DNA of 64,000 nt, taken from positions 62,001 to 126,000 of the forward strand of contig JBBDYN010000028.1 in assembly GCA_040901465.1 (NCBI GenBank), in the 5' to 3' direction. The stretch is from JAUSIF01 sp040901465 (lineage in GTDB: Bacteria; Pseudomonadota; Alphaproteobacteria; Rhizobiales; Xanthobacteraceae). Each line of letters opens with the position of its first letter. The stretch's first letter is position 1. Position numbers and translations under genes: made by a program. Below are positions 42,663-50,764 of this stretch, one piece after another. The notes under the pieces were generated by a model, which saw only the letters and a list, made by a program, of their open reading frames with translations, did no database searches and was not told the DNA's origin.

Positions 42663-43055
42663 TCAGTGCAACACTCGCGCGACATGGGGGCTGTCGAGCG
42701 AAAAGGGCGGCACTTCCGCGTCGAAGCGGTCGCCGTTTTCCGCCACCATCTGGTAGGTCCCCGCCATGAGTCCGGTCGGCGTCGTCAGCGGTACGCCACT
42801 GGTATACTCGAACCGTTCGCCCGGCTTCAGCACCGGCTGCTCGCCGACGACGCCCGGCCCGCGCACCTCCTGCACGTGCCCGCGTCCGTCGGTGATCTTC
42901 CAGTGCCGCGTCTTGAGCTGCACCGTGATGTTGCCGAGGTTCACGATCTCGATCTTGTAGGCCCAGAAATAGCGGTCGTCCTCGGCCGACGAGCGGTCGG
43001 CGAGATAGCTCGGCGTCACGGTTATCTGGATGCCCCGAGTCACGGCGCGGTACAT
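42663..43055 (-). CDS. apaG: ApaG protein (Co2+/Mg2+ efflux-associated)
   Basis: 130 residues from the ATG at 43055, the normal ApaG length (an immunoglobulin-like beta sandwich). RGIQITVTPSYLADRSSAEDDRYFWAYKIEIVNLG, RHWKITDGRGHVQEVRGPGVVGEQPVLKPGERFEYTSG and GTYQMVAENGDRFDAEVPPFSLD are all family blocks. Its molecular role is not settled. It sits 99 nt downstream of metZ on the same strand, an order conserved in Hyphomicrobiales. Confidence 0.94.
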   Translation of the reverse strand: MYRAVTRGIQITVTPSYLADRSSAEDDRYFWAYKIEIVNLGNITVQLKTRHWKITDGRGHVQEVRGPGVVGEQPVLKPGERFEYTSGVPLTTPTGLMAGTYQMVAENGDRFDAEVPPFSLDSPHVARVLH

Positions 43056-43154
43056 GCGCCAAGTGAAGCGCGTTCGTCGACGGCGCGCAACGACCTCGAT
43101 GCCGCGCATTGGCCGTGCCGGGAACCCGCAGATATTCCCGCTATTGCCGGACCG

Positions 43155-44360
43155 CTAGAGCGCCTTGAAGCCGCGCGCGAGATCATCGGCGAGATCGTCG
43201 GGATGCTCGAGCCCGACGGAAAGCCGCAGCATTCCGTCGCCGATTCCCATCTCGGTGCGCGCCTCCGGCGAGAAGCGTTGATGCGTGGTCGTCGCCGGAT
43301 GCACGATCAGGCTCTTCGCGTCGCCGAGATTGTTGGAAATGCGGATCAGCCGCAGCGCGTTGCAGAATCGGAACGCACCCGCCTTTCCACCCTCCACTTC
43401 GAACGAAACGAGCGTGCCGCCGCCTTTCATCTGGCGCTTGGCGAGCGCCGCCTGCGGATGATCGGCGCGGCCGGGATAGAGCACCTTCTTGATGTGCTTG
43501 TCGGCGGCGAGCTGGTCCGCGACTTTTGCCGCGTTCGCCTGCATGCGCTCGACCCGGACGGCGAGCGTCTCGAGTCCTTTCAACAGCACCCACGCATTGA
43601 ACGGCGAGAGCGACGGGCCGGTCTGCCGCATGAAATTGTGCAGGTGGTCCATGATGAATTGCTCGGTCGAAAGCACGGCGCCGCCGAGACAGCGCCCCTG
43701 GCCGTCGATGTGCTTGGTCGCAGAATAGACCACGATGTCGGCGCCGAGCTTGAGCGGACTTTGCAACAGCGGCGTCGCAAACACGTTGTCGACGATCAGC
43801 TTCGCCTTGGCTTGTTTCGCGAGCTTGGCGATCTCCGCGATGTCGAGCACATCGAGCGTCGGGTTGGTCGGACTCTCGAGAAAGAAGGCACGGGACTCGG
43901 GCCGGATTGCCGCCTTCCATTGCTTGAGGTCGGTCCCGTCCACGAGCGTGCAGGGCACGCCGAAGCGCGGCAGGAAATCCTCGATCACCCAGCGGCACGA
44001 GCCGAACAGCGCGCGCGCCGCCACCACGTGATCGCCTGCCCTGAGGAAACAGAGGAGCGACGAGGTGACGGCCGCCATCCCGGTCGCCGTCCCCCGGCAT
44101 GCTTCCGCGCCCTCGATCGCCGCGATCCGCTTCTCGAACATGGCGAGCGTTGGATTGGCGTAGCGCGAATAGACGAAACCCGGCTCCTTGCCGGAAAAGC
44201 GCGCCTCGGCCGTCTCGGCTTCGTCATAGACGAAGCCTTGCGTGAGATAGAGCGCCTCGGCGTTCTCGCCGAACTGAGAGCGCAGGATTCCGGAATGGAT
44301 GAGCCGGGATTCCGGGCGGAGCTCTAGCGGATCGAGCGGCGGACGGGGGATCGAATTCAT
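43155..44360 (-). CDS. metZ: O-succinylhomoserine sulfhydrylase
   Basis: 401 residues, Cys/Met metabolism PLP enzyme. ESRLIHSGILRSQFGENAEALYLTQGFVYD is the MetZ N-terminus. The PLP lysine is in YSATKHIDGQGR, and ISNNLGDAKSLIVHPATTTHQR is the conserved C-terminal block. It makes homocysteine from O-succinylhomoserine and sulfide. A SAM-II riboswitch lies in its leader, so high S-adenosylmethionine should shut off its translation. An in-frame GGAGG precedes the ATG. Confidence 0.95.
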   Translation of the reverse strand: MNSIPRPPLDPLELRPESRLIHSGILRSQFGENAEALYLTQGFVYDEAETAEARFSGKEPGFVYSRYANPTLAMFEKRIAAIEGAEACRGTATGMAAVTSSLLCFLRAGDHVVAARALFGSCRWVIEDFLPRFGVPCTLVDGTDLKQWKAAIRPESRAFFLESPTNPTLDVLDIAEIAKLAKQAKAKLIVDNVFATPLLQSPLKLGADIVVYSATKHIDGQGRCLGGAVLSTEQFIMDHLHNFMRQTGPSLSPFNAWVLLKGLETLAVRVERMQANAAKVADQLAADKHIKKVLYPGRADHPQAALAKRQMKGGGTLVSFEVEGGKAGAFRFCNALRLIRISNNLGDAKSLIVHPATTTHQRFSPEARTEMGIGDGMLRLSVGLEHPDDLADDLARGFKAL

Positions 44361-44420
44361 CGCGTGCCTCCTGACAAATAAACCCGGCCGGGGGACGACC
44401 CGGGCCGGGCTGGCACGTCC

Positions 44421-44480
44421 CCGGCCTTTTAGCGAGTTGTTTAACGTGGCTGCAAGCCGGCCGGCTCAAATCACCACGAA
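44421..44480 (-). ncRNA. SAM-II riboswitch in the metZ leader
   Basis: Read on the minus strand, the leader has CGTGGTGATTTGAGCC, then a GGCCGGCTTGCAGCCACG segment that pairs back to it, then TTAAA, and finally TCGCTAAAAGG. These are the paired P1, the pyrimidine-rich loop and the pseudoknot/AAAAGG features of the SAM-II fold in alphaproteobacteria. It ends about 60 nt before the metZ start. A GC-rich hairpin lies between the aptamer and the start. Confidence 0.85.
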
Positions 44481-44544
44481 CTACGTGGGATTATCGCTTC
44501 GCGGCGCTTGGCGTCAAGCTTTCCGTCCGCTACTCGGTAAAGCC

Positions 44545-45672
44545 ATGGTGGCGGCGCTCAAACGCGAACAGGCGGCGGCCTTCGGCATTCTGCCCGGGCA
44601 AGGAATTACCGCCTTGGCCGAAGCTGGCGCGATCGCGGCCGACATTCCGATCGGCCCCGATCAGGTACAGCCGGCGAGCCTCGACCTTCGCCTCGGTGCA
44701 CGCGCTTGGCGCGTGCGCGCTAGCTTCCTGCCGTCGGCGCGCACGGGGATCGACGAGCGCTTGCGTGGTCTGGCGCTGCATGAGATCGCGCTCTCGGCCG
44801 AAGGCACGGTGCTCGAAACCGGCTGCGTCTATATCGTCGAGCTTGAAGAGCGCTTGAAGCTCCCCGCTGATCTTGCGGCGGCCACCAATCCGAAAAGCTC
44901 CACCGGCCGCCTCGACGTCTTCACGCGCGTGATCGGCGACCGCGTCGCCGCCTTCGACGCGGTGCCGGCGGGATACGAAGGGCCGCTCTTTCTTGAAGTG
45001 AGCCCGCGTACATTTCCGATCCTCGTGCGCCGCGGCTCGCGCCTCGGGCAGATCCGCTTCCGTCGCGGCGCAGCCAAGCTCGATGGTAAGGCGCTCGCCG
45101 CACTCCATGCGCGCGAGCAGCTCGTGGACACCGAGAATGCCGATCTCGGCGCGGGCGCCGTTGCGGTGAGCGTCGACCTGTCGGGCCGTCACTCCGGCCT
45201 CGTGGGCTTTCGCGCGAAGCGTCACACCGGGCTGATCGATGTGGACAGGCGCGGCGCCTATGACGTCGCCGATTTCTGGGAGCCGCTCGAGGCACGCGGC
45301 CAGTCCGGCCTCGTGCTCGATCCCGACGCCTTTTATATTTTGTCATCGAAGGAGGCGGTGCATGTGCCACCCGACCACGCCGCAGAGATGGTGCCGTTCG
45401 ATCCGCTCGTCGGAGAATTCCGCGTGCACTATGCCGGCTTCTTCGATCCAGGCTTCGGCCACGCGGCGGCCGGCGGGCAGGGAGCGCGCGCGGTATTGGA
45501 GGTGCGCTCGCGCGAAGTGCCGTTCATCCTCGAGCACGGGCAGATCGTGGGCCGTCTCGTCTACGAGCGCATGACCGAGCGCCCGACCGTGCTCTATGGC
45601 GAGACGCCCGGCTCCAACTATCAGGCGCAAGGCCTGAAGCTTTCGAAGCATTTCAATCCGTATTCTCGCTGA
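44545..45672 (+). CDS. dcd: 2'-deoxycytidine 5'-triphosphate deaminase (long, two-domain form)
   Basis: 375 residues from the ATG at 44545; the frame is open upstream from 44299 across the riboswitch but without homology. The N-terminal half has QPASLDLRLGARAWRVRASFLP and NPKSSTGRLDVFTRVIGD; the second half repeats the trimeric dUTPase/Dcd fold (SGLVGFRAKRHTGLIDVD, FDPLVGEFRVHYAGFFDPGFG). This double-domain Dcd is usual in Hyphomicrobiales. It deaminates dCTP to dUTP for thymidylate supply. The gap to metZ must hold divergent promoters. Confidence 0.92.
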   Translation: MVAALKREQAAAFGILPGQGITALAEAGAIAADIPIGPDQVQPASLDLRLGARAWRVRASFLPSARTGIDERLRGLALHEIALSAEGTVLETGCVYIVELEERLKLPADLAAATNPKSSTGRLDVFTRVIGDRVAAFDAVPAGYEGPLFLEVSPRTFPILVRRGSRLGQIRFRRGAAKLDGKALAALHAREQLVDTENADLGAGAVAVSVDLSGRHSGLVGFRAKRHTGLIDVDRRGAYDVADFWEPLEARGQSGLVLDPDAFYILSSKEAVHVPPDHAAEMVPFDPLVGEFRVHYAGFFDPGFGHAAAGGQGARAVLEVRSREVPFILEHGQIVGRLVYERMTERPTVLYGETPGSNYQAQGLKLSKHFNPYSR

Positions 45673-45761
45673 ACGCGCTGCAAGCCGACGGCGATATATG
45701 GAGAATCCCGCTCGCTTGTTGTAAGAGTGCGCGCCGTTTGGCCAACCCGGAAAGCAGCGCC

Positions 45762-46190
45762 GTGTCTTATGTGATCCATCGCCGTCAGTTCATTGTCGAG
45801 TGGGGGGATTGCGACCCGGCCGGCATCGTCTTCAACAGCAACTACTTCATCTTCTTCGATTCAAGCACTTGGGCGATGTTCGAGGCCGTGCTCGGCGTCA
45901 GCCGGTCCGTGCTCGGCACGACGTTCGACATGACGGGTTTTCCGCTCGTCGATGCGCGCGGGCGCTTCGTGAAGCCCGTGAAGTTCGGCGACCGCGCCGA
46001 GATCGCGAGCAACGTCAGCGAGTTTCGCCGCTCGAGCTTCGACGTGCAGCACCAGCTGATGATCGATGGTGAACTTGCCGCCGAGGGCACGGAGACGCGC
46101 GTCTGGGCCGGGCGGGATCCGGACCATCCGGAGAAAATAAAAGCGAAGCCGATTCCGGCCGAAGTGATCGAGCGATTCAAGGCGTACTAG
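45762..46190 (+). CDS. acyl-CoA thioesterase, 4-hydroxybenzoyl-CoA thioesterase type
   Basis: 142 residues from a GTG at 45762 that follows GGAAAG; a TTG at 45738 would add eight residues but has no ribosome-binding site. It is a hot-dog fold protein with the acidic active-site block VEWGDCDPAGIVFNSNYFIFFD characteristic of 4-hydroxybenzoyl-CoA thioesterases, followed by ARGRFVKPVKFGDRAEI. It may release aryl acid from stalled CoA esters or recycle CoA. It leads the cluster with fdxA and hcrCAB, separated by a palindromic repeat. Confidence 0.87.
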   Translation: MSYVIHRRQFIVEWGDCDPAGIVFNSNYFIFFDSSTWAMFEAVLGVSRSVLGTTFDMTGFPLVDARGRFVKPVKFGDRAEIASNVSEFRRSSFDVQHQLMIDGELAAEGTETRVWAGRDPDHPEKIKAKPIPAEVIERFKAY

Positions 46191-46222
46191 AGCGGCGGCG
46201 ACGGGGGTGGAACCGCGATCCT

Positions 46223-46311
46223 TGTCATGCCCGCGCTTGTCGCGGGCATCCACGCCTTCTTTCGCCGCAAGTTAAGACGTGGATGGCCGGGACAAGCCCG
46301 GCCATGACGTT
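46223..46311. repeat. intergenic palindromic repeat (two-stem REP-type)
   Basis: ATGCCCGCG-CTTGT-CGCGGGCAT forms a 9-bp stem at 46227-46249. ATGGCCGGG-ACAAG-CCCGGCCAT forms a second 9-bp stem near 46283-46305, and the flanking ATCCACG and CGTGGAT pair to give a cruciform. This is the common repeat of Bradyrhizobium-like genomes. A second, interrupted copy lies at 54.27 kb in the boxD-boxB gap. Confidence 0.8.
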
Positions 46312-46434
46312 GATTGCGTATTTGCGTTGATCGGTTCCGCGCTGAAGCCGCTGAATCCTGATTTTGTTCTATGGAGGAATTCCAAGCGTATGTTGTCTTA
46401 GTCGCCGGAAGAAACGTTCGGCCGGATCGTCTGA

Positions 46435-46773
46435 ATGACCTACGTCGTCAACGACAACTGTATCCGATGCAAATACATGGATTGCGTCGAGGTCTGCCCC
46501 GTCGATTGCTTCTACGAGGGCGAGAACATGCTCGTCATCCATCCGGACGAATGCATCGACTGCGGTGTGTGCGAGCCGGAATGCCCGGTCGATGCGATCA
46601 AACCCGACACCGAGCCGGGCATGAAAAAGTGGGTGGAGATGAACGCGAAATATGCGTCCGTCTGGCCGAACATCACGACCAAGAAGGACGCGCCGGAAGA
46701 CGCGAAGGAATGGGAAAGTGTCGCGAACAAGTTCGAGGCGAATTTTTCTCCGAGCCCGGGTGCGGGAGATTGA
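46435..46773 (+). CDS. fdxA: 7Fe ferredoxin FdxA
   Basis: 112 residues. The N-terminus MTYVVNDNCIRCKYMDCVEV with CPVDCFYEG supplies the [3Fe-4S]/[4Fe-4S] cysteines, and CIDCGVCEPECPVDAI gives the second set; the C-terminal tail KKWVEMNAKYASVWPNITTKK is the FdxA extension. It is a low-potential electron carrier. Placement 113 nt before hcrC suggests it may feed electrons to 4-hydroxybenzoyl-CoA reductase, though fdxA is also a general housekeeping gene in alphaproteobacteria. Confidence 0.93.
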   Translation: MTYVVNDNCIRCKYMDCVEVCPVDCFYEGENMLVIHPDECIDCGVCEPECPVDAIKPDTEPGMKKWVEMNAKYASVWPNITTKKDAPEDAKEWESVANKFEANFSPSPGAGD

Positions 46774-46886
46774 GGAAATCACCGCGCCATTGGAGGTTCC
46801 ATAAGATGATACGGCTTTGGCCCGACGGTGAATCGGCCTATAATTGTGCGGCTTTGCTTGGCGCGAGTTCCTGACCGGAGAACCGC

Positions 46887-47369
46887 ATGGCAACAGCTCT
46901 CGAAATCGTCGTGAACGGCCGCAAGCGCGTGGACGCGGTGCCCGACAACGTGCTGTTGCTTGACTATCTGCGCGAGATCGTCGGCCTCACCGGCACCAAG
47001 ACCGGTTGCGACGGCGGCGAGTGCGGCGCCTGCACGGTTCTCGTCGACGATCGCCCGCGGCTCTCCTGCCTCACGCTTGCAGCCGCCATGCACGGCAAGC
47101 GCGTGGACACGGTGGAATCGCTCGCCAAGGACGGCCAGCTCTCCGCGGTCCAGCGCGGCTTCCACGAGAAGCTCGGATCGCAATGCGGCTACTGCACGCC
47201 GGGCTTTATCATGGCGTCGGCGGGCCTGTTGCGGAAAAATCCCAATCCGAGCGATGCGGAAATTCTCGACGCCATGGGTAGCAACATCTGCCGCTGCACC
47301 GGCTACGTGAAGATCATCGAGGCGGTCCGTCACGCGGCGCACCTGCGCGCGGCGGGGCTCACGCCATGA
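46887..47369 (+). CDS. hcrC: 4-hydroxybenzoyl-CoA reductase, [2Fe-2S] gamma subunit
   Basis: 160 residues, the length of HcrC. A plant-type [2Fe-2S] domain (GCDGGECGACTVLVDDRPRLSC) and a second [2Fe-2S] domain (GSQCGYCTPGFIMASAGLL, ICRCTGY) are typical of xanthine oxidase-family small subunits. It passes electrons from ferredoxin to the molybdenum site in the large subunit. GGAGAACC precedes the ATG. Its stop overlaps the hcrA start as ATGA. Confidence 0.93.
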   Translation: MATALEIVVNGRKRVDAVPDNVLLLDYLREIVGLTGTKTGCDGGECGACTVLVDDRPRLSCLTLAAAMHGKRVDTVESLAKDGQLSAVQRGFHEKLGSQCGYCTPGFIMASAGLLRKNPNPSDAEILDAMGSNICRCTGYVKIIEAVRHAAHLRAAGLTP

Positions 47370-49684
47370 ACGAGATCCGCCCGACGCACACGATCGGCTC
47401 TTATCTGCCGATGGTAGATGGCCCCGAGAAGGTATCGGGCCGCGCGAAATACACTGCCGACTTCATTCATCCGCAGACGCTCGCCGGCCGCATCTTCCGC
47501 AGTCCTTATTCTCACGCCGAAATTCTCGACGTCGATATCTCCGAGGCGGCGAAGCTGCCTGGCGTACTCGCGATCGTCACCGGCAAGGACTGCGACAAGA
47601 CTTTCGGCGTGCTGCCGGTCGCGCGCAGCGAGCATCCGCTCGCGCGCGACAAGGTGCGCTATCGCGGCGAGCCGGTTGCGGCCGTCGCCGCCATTGACGA
47701 CGCGACCGCGGTCAGGGCGATCCGCCTCATCAAGATGAAGGTGCGCGAGCTGCCAGCCTACTACACCGTCGAGGCTGCGCTTGCGCCCGATGCGGCCCAA
47801 CTTCACGATAAGAAGCCGGGCAATATCGAGCGCGACGTGCTGTTCGAGCTCGGCGATGTGAAAGAGGGCATGGCCCAGGCCGACCTCGTGCGCGAGGCGA
47901 CCTACAATTGCCCCGAGGTCTGCCAGAACCAGATGGAAATGCACGCGGCACTCGCCGAGTACGACGCCGTGCGCGATCGCATTACCGTCCATGCGAGCAC
48001 GCAGGTTCCTTATTACGTGCACCTCATGCTCTCGCAGATCCTCGACATGGAGATGTCGCGCATCCGCGTGATCAAGCCGCACGTCGGCGGCGGGTTCGGC
48101 GCGCGCACCGAGGCGCTCAATATCGAGCTGATCGCGGCGCTGCTTGCGCGCAAGGTCGGCGGTGCCGTGCGCATGATGATCACGCGCGAGGAGACCTTCA
48201 TCACCCATCGCGGCCGGCCCGAGACCGACATCCGCCTCAAGATTGGCATGCGCAAGGACGGACGCATTACCGCGGTCGAATGCGAATGCGACCAGCGCGG
48301 CGGCGCGCACAGCGGCTACGGCGTGGTGACGATCCTCTATGCCGGCTCGATGCTCTACGCGATCTACGATCTGCACAACGTGAAATATATCGGCCGGCGC
48401 GTGCTCACGAACACGCCGCCCTGCGGCGCCTTCCGCGGCCACGGCACCGTCAATATCCGCTTCGCGTTCGAGAGCCTGCTCGACCAGATGGCGAACGAGC
48501 TTGGCCTCGATCCGTTCGCGGTCCGCCGCGCGAATTTCCTGAACGCGCCGACCTTCACCGACAACGACCTGATGGTGAACAGCTACGGTCTGCCCGAGTG
48601 CCTCGACTGGGTCGAGCAGCAGAGCGGCTGGCAGAAGCGCAAAGGCAAATTGCCGAAGGGCAAGGGCCTCGGCATGGCGTGCTCGCACTACATCAGCGGC
48701 GCCTCGAAGCCCGTGAACTGGACCGGCGAGCCGCACGCAACCGTCAAGCTCAAGCTGGATTTCGACGGCTCGATCGTGCTGCTGACGGGCGCCGCCGAGA
48801 TCGGGCAGGGATCGTCCACGATCCTCGTGCAAAGCGTCGCCGAGGTCTTGGGCCTCGATCTCTCGCGCATCCGCATCGTCACCGGCGACAGCGAGGTGGT
48901 GCCGAAGGACAACGGCGCTTACTCCTCGCGCGTCACCTACATGGTGGGGAACGCGGCCATCGACGCGGCACAGAACCTGAAGCGCGTGCTGATCGCGGCC
49001 GCCGCCCGCAAGCTCGAGGCGAAGCCGGATGAGATCGAATGCCTTGGCGAACTCTATCGCGCCGGCGCGCAGGACAAAGGCCTTACCTTTAACGAAGTCG
49101 TGACCGAGGCGCTGACGGACACCGGCACCATCACCGTCACCGGCAATTACTCGACGATTCCGGAATCGCACGGCGGCAAGAAATATCGTGGCGCCGCAAT
49201 CGGCGGCACCATGGCCTACAGCTACTCGGCGCAGGTGGTCGAGGTCACGGTCGACGATGAAACCGGGGCCGTGACCGTTGACAAGGTCTGGGTCGCGCAC
49301 GATTGCGGCAAGGCGCTCAATCGCCTCACCGTCGAAGGCCAGGTGCAGGGCTCGGTCTGGATGGGCATGGGTCAGGCCATGAGCGAGGAGACCGGCTATC
49401 ACCAGGGCCTCCTCGTCACCGGCAACATGCTCGATTACCGCGTGCCAACGATTCAGGACTCGCCGCCGATCGAAGTCGGCATCGTCGAGTGCAACGACCC
49501 GCACGGCCCCTTCGGCGCGAAGGAAGCGGGCGAGGGCTCCCTCGCCGCATTCCTGCCGGCGCTCACCAATGCGGTCGCCGACGCCATCGGCATCCGCTTC
49601 AACAATCTGCCGGTGACGCCGGACCGCGTGTTCGAAGCGATCGAAAAGCACCGCCGCGCGCAAGGCCGAAACAAGAGCGCGTGA
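47366..49684 (+). CDS. hcrA: 4-hydroxybenzoyl-CoA reductase, molybdenum alpha subunit
   Basis: 772 residues, matching HcrA and the molybdopterin-binding subunits of this subgroup. GPEKVSGRAKYTADFIHP, GGGFGARTEALNIELIAALLARKVGGAVRMMITREE, NTPPCGAFRGHGTVNIRFA and GAKEAGEGSLAAFLPAL are the family and active-site segments. It removes the para hydroxyl of 4-hydroxybenzoyl-CoA with two electrons, giving benzoyl-CoA. It overlaps hcrC by 4 nt and hcrB by 1 nt. Confidence 0.93.
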   Translation: MNEIRPTHTIGSYLPMVDGPEKVSGRAKYTADFIHPQTLAGRIFRSPYSHAEILDVDISEAAKLPGVLAIVTGKDCDKTFGVLPVARSEHPLARDKVRYRGEPVAAVAAIDDATAVRAIRLIKMKVRELPAYYTVEAALAPDAAQLHDKKPGNIERDVLFELGDVKEGMAQADLVREATYNCPEVCQNQMEMHAALAEYDAVRDRITVHASTQVPYYVHLMLSQILDMEMSRIRVIKPHVGGGFGARTEALNIELIAALLARKVGGAVRMMITREETFITHRGRPETDIRLKIGMRKDGRITAVECECDQRGGAHSGYGVVTILYAGSMLYAIYDLHNVKYIGRRVLTNTPPCGAFRGHGTVNIRFAFESLLDQMANELGLDPFAVRRANFLNAPTFTDNDLMVNSYGLPECLDWVEQQSGWQKRKGKLPKGKGLGMACSHYISGASKPVNWTGEPHATVKLKLDFDGSIVLLTGAAEIGQGSSTILVQSVAEVLGLDLSRIRIVTGDSEVVPKDNGAYSSRVTYMVGNAAIDAAQNLKRVLIAAAARKLEAKPDEIECLGELYRAGAQDKGLTFNEVVTEALTDTGTITVTGNYSTIPESHGGKKYRGAAIGGTMAYSYSAQVVEVTVDDETGAVTVDKVWVAHDCGKALNRLTVEGQVQGSVWMGMGQAMSEETGYHQGLLVTGNMLDYRVPTIQDSPPIEVGIVECNDPHGPFGAKEAGEGSLAAFLPALTNAVADAIGIRFNNLPVTPDRVFEAIEKHRRAQGRNKSA

Positions 49685-50700
49685 TGGACGCCCTTCCCGA
49701 ATTCCAGTTGTTGCGGCCGAAGAGCTTGAACGAGGTGCTCGCCGCGCGCGCCGCGCACCCGAGGAGCCAACTCCTCGGCGGCGGTACCGATCTCATGGTC
49801 AATATCCGACGCGGTATCGTCGCCCCGCCGGTCTTGATCGACATGAATCACGTCTCCGAGCTGCGTACGGTCAAGGCCGACGCGCGCGGCATCGAAATCG
49901 GCGCCTCGGTCGCGCTCACCGAACTTGCCGAGCATCCCGACGTCGCCAAGCACTATCCGGTGGTGGCGCAGGCCGCGGGTTTCATCGCCGGCCCAACCCA
50001 GCGCAACATGGGCACCGTCGGCGGCAATCTCTGCCTCGATACGCGCTGCATTTATTACAACCAAAGCGAATGGTGGCGCTCGGCGAATGACCATTGCCTC
50101 AAGACCACGGGTGACATCTGCCACGTGGCGCCGAAGAGTCGCGGCATATGCTTCGCGACCTTCAGCGGCGATCTCGCGCCGGCATTCCTCACCCTCGGCG
50201 CCGAGGTCGATCTCGCCGGGCCGCAGGGACGCCGCACCGTGCCACTGAACAGTCTCTATATCGGCTTCGCGCGGCAGGACGTGCCCGTGACTGAAACCAT
50301 GGGCGACGGAAAATATTTTCTCTCGCTGCGCCCGGGGGAGTTCGTCGCCGCCGTGCGCGCAAAAAATACGCCTGGCCTGCGGTCGGCCTATGACAAGATT
50401 CGCATTCGGCGCTCGATCGAATATCCGGTGGCGGGCATTGCGGTGGCGCTTCGGCGCGACGGCGACAAGCTTGTCGATTTGCGCGTCGCCTTCACGGGCA
50501 CCAATCCGCGCCCCGTGTTGCTGGCAGGCACCGCCGAGCTCTGTGGCGGCCCACTCGACGAGCGAGTGCTGAAGGAATTGGACGATCTCGTGCGCGATCA
50601 GATCATGGCGATGAAGACCAGCTTCACGCCGGGACATTACCGCCGCCGAGTCGCGGGCGTGCTGGCGAAACGGCTGGCGACGCAACTCTACGGGGACTGA
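49684..50700 (+). CDS. hcrB: 4-hydroxybenzoyl-CoA reductase, FAD/[4Fe-4S] beta subunit
   Basis: 338 residues. The FAD-binding block is LLGGGTDLMVNIRRG and QRNMGTVGGNLCLDTRC. The inserted loop after it carries cysteines in LDTRC, NDHC, GDIC and RGIC, the extra loop that in HcrB binds a [4Fe-4S] cluster and is missing from ordinary xanthine dehydrogenase FAD subunits. This loop is the best evidence that the enzyme is a 4-hydroxybenzoyl-CoA reductase. The ATG shares one base with the hcrA stop. Confidence 0.94.
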   Translation: MDALPEFQLLRPKSLNEVLAARAAHPRSQLLGGGTDLMVNIRRGIVAPPVLIDMNHVSELRTVKADARGIEIGASVALTELAEHPDVAKHYPVVAQAAGFIAGPTQRNMGTVGGNLCLDTRCIYYNQSEWWRSANDHCLKTTGDICHVAPKSRGICFATFSGDLAPAFLTLGAEVDLAGPQGRRTVPLNSLYIGFARQDVPVTETMGDGKYFLSLRPGEFVAAVRAKNTPGLRSAYDKIRIRRSIEYPVAGIAVALRRDGDKLVDLRVAFTGTNPRPVLLAGTAELCGGPLDERVLKELDDLVRDQIMAMKTSFTPGHYRRRVAGVLAKRLATQLYGD

Positions 50701-50728
50701 AGAAAGAGGGCGTTCGACCCTTGAAGAG

Positions 50729-50739
50729 ATAAAGTGCAT
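50729..50739. promoter_or_regulatory. shared 11-mer ATAAAGTGCAT before the aryl-CoA ligase
   Basis: ATAAAGTGCAT at 50729-50739, followed by TTGCGCA, 25 nt before the ligase start. The identical 11-mer occurs at 57674-57684 upstream of boxC. TGCA repeats are the core of known BzdR/BoxR-type operators, so it may be a regulator site for the benzoyl-CoA genes. No such regulator is encoded in the window. Confidence 0.4.
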
Positions 50740-50764
50740 TTGCGCAACCGAGGGAGGGGGCGCC

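Noticed and set aside
47330..49663. Very long open frame antisense to hcrA
   Set aside because: It mirrors the codon structure of hcrA in GC-rich DNA; the peptide is His/Arg/Ala-rich with no family pattern, while hcrA has full motifs.
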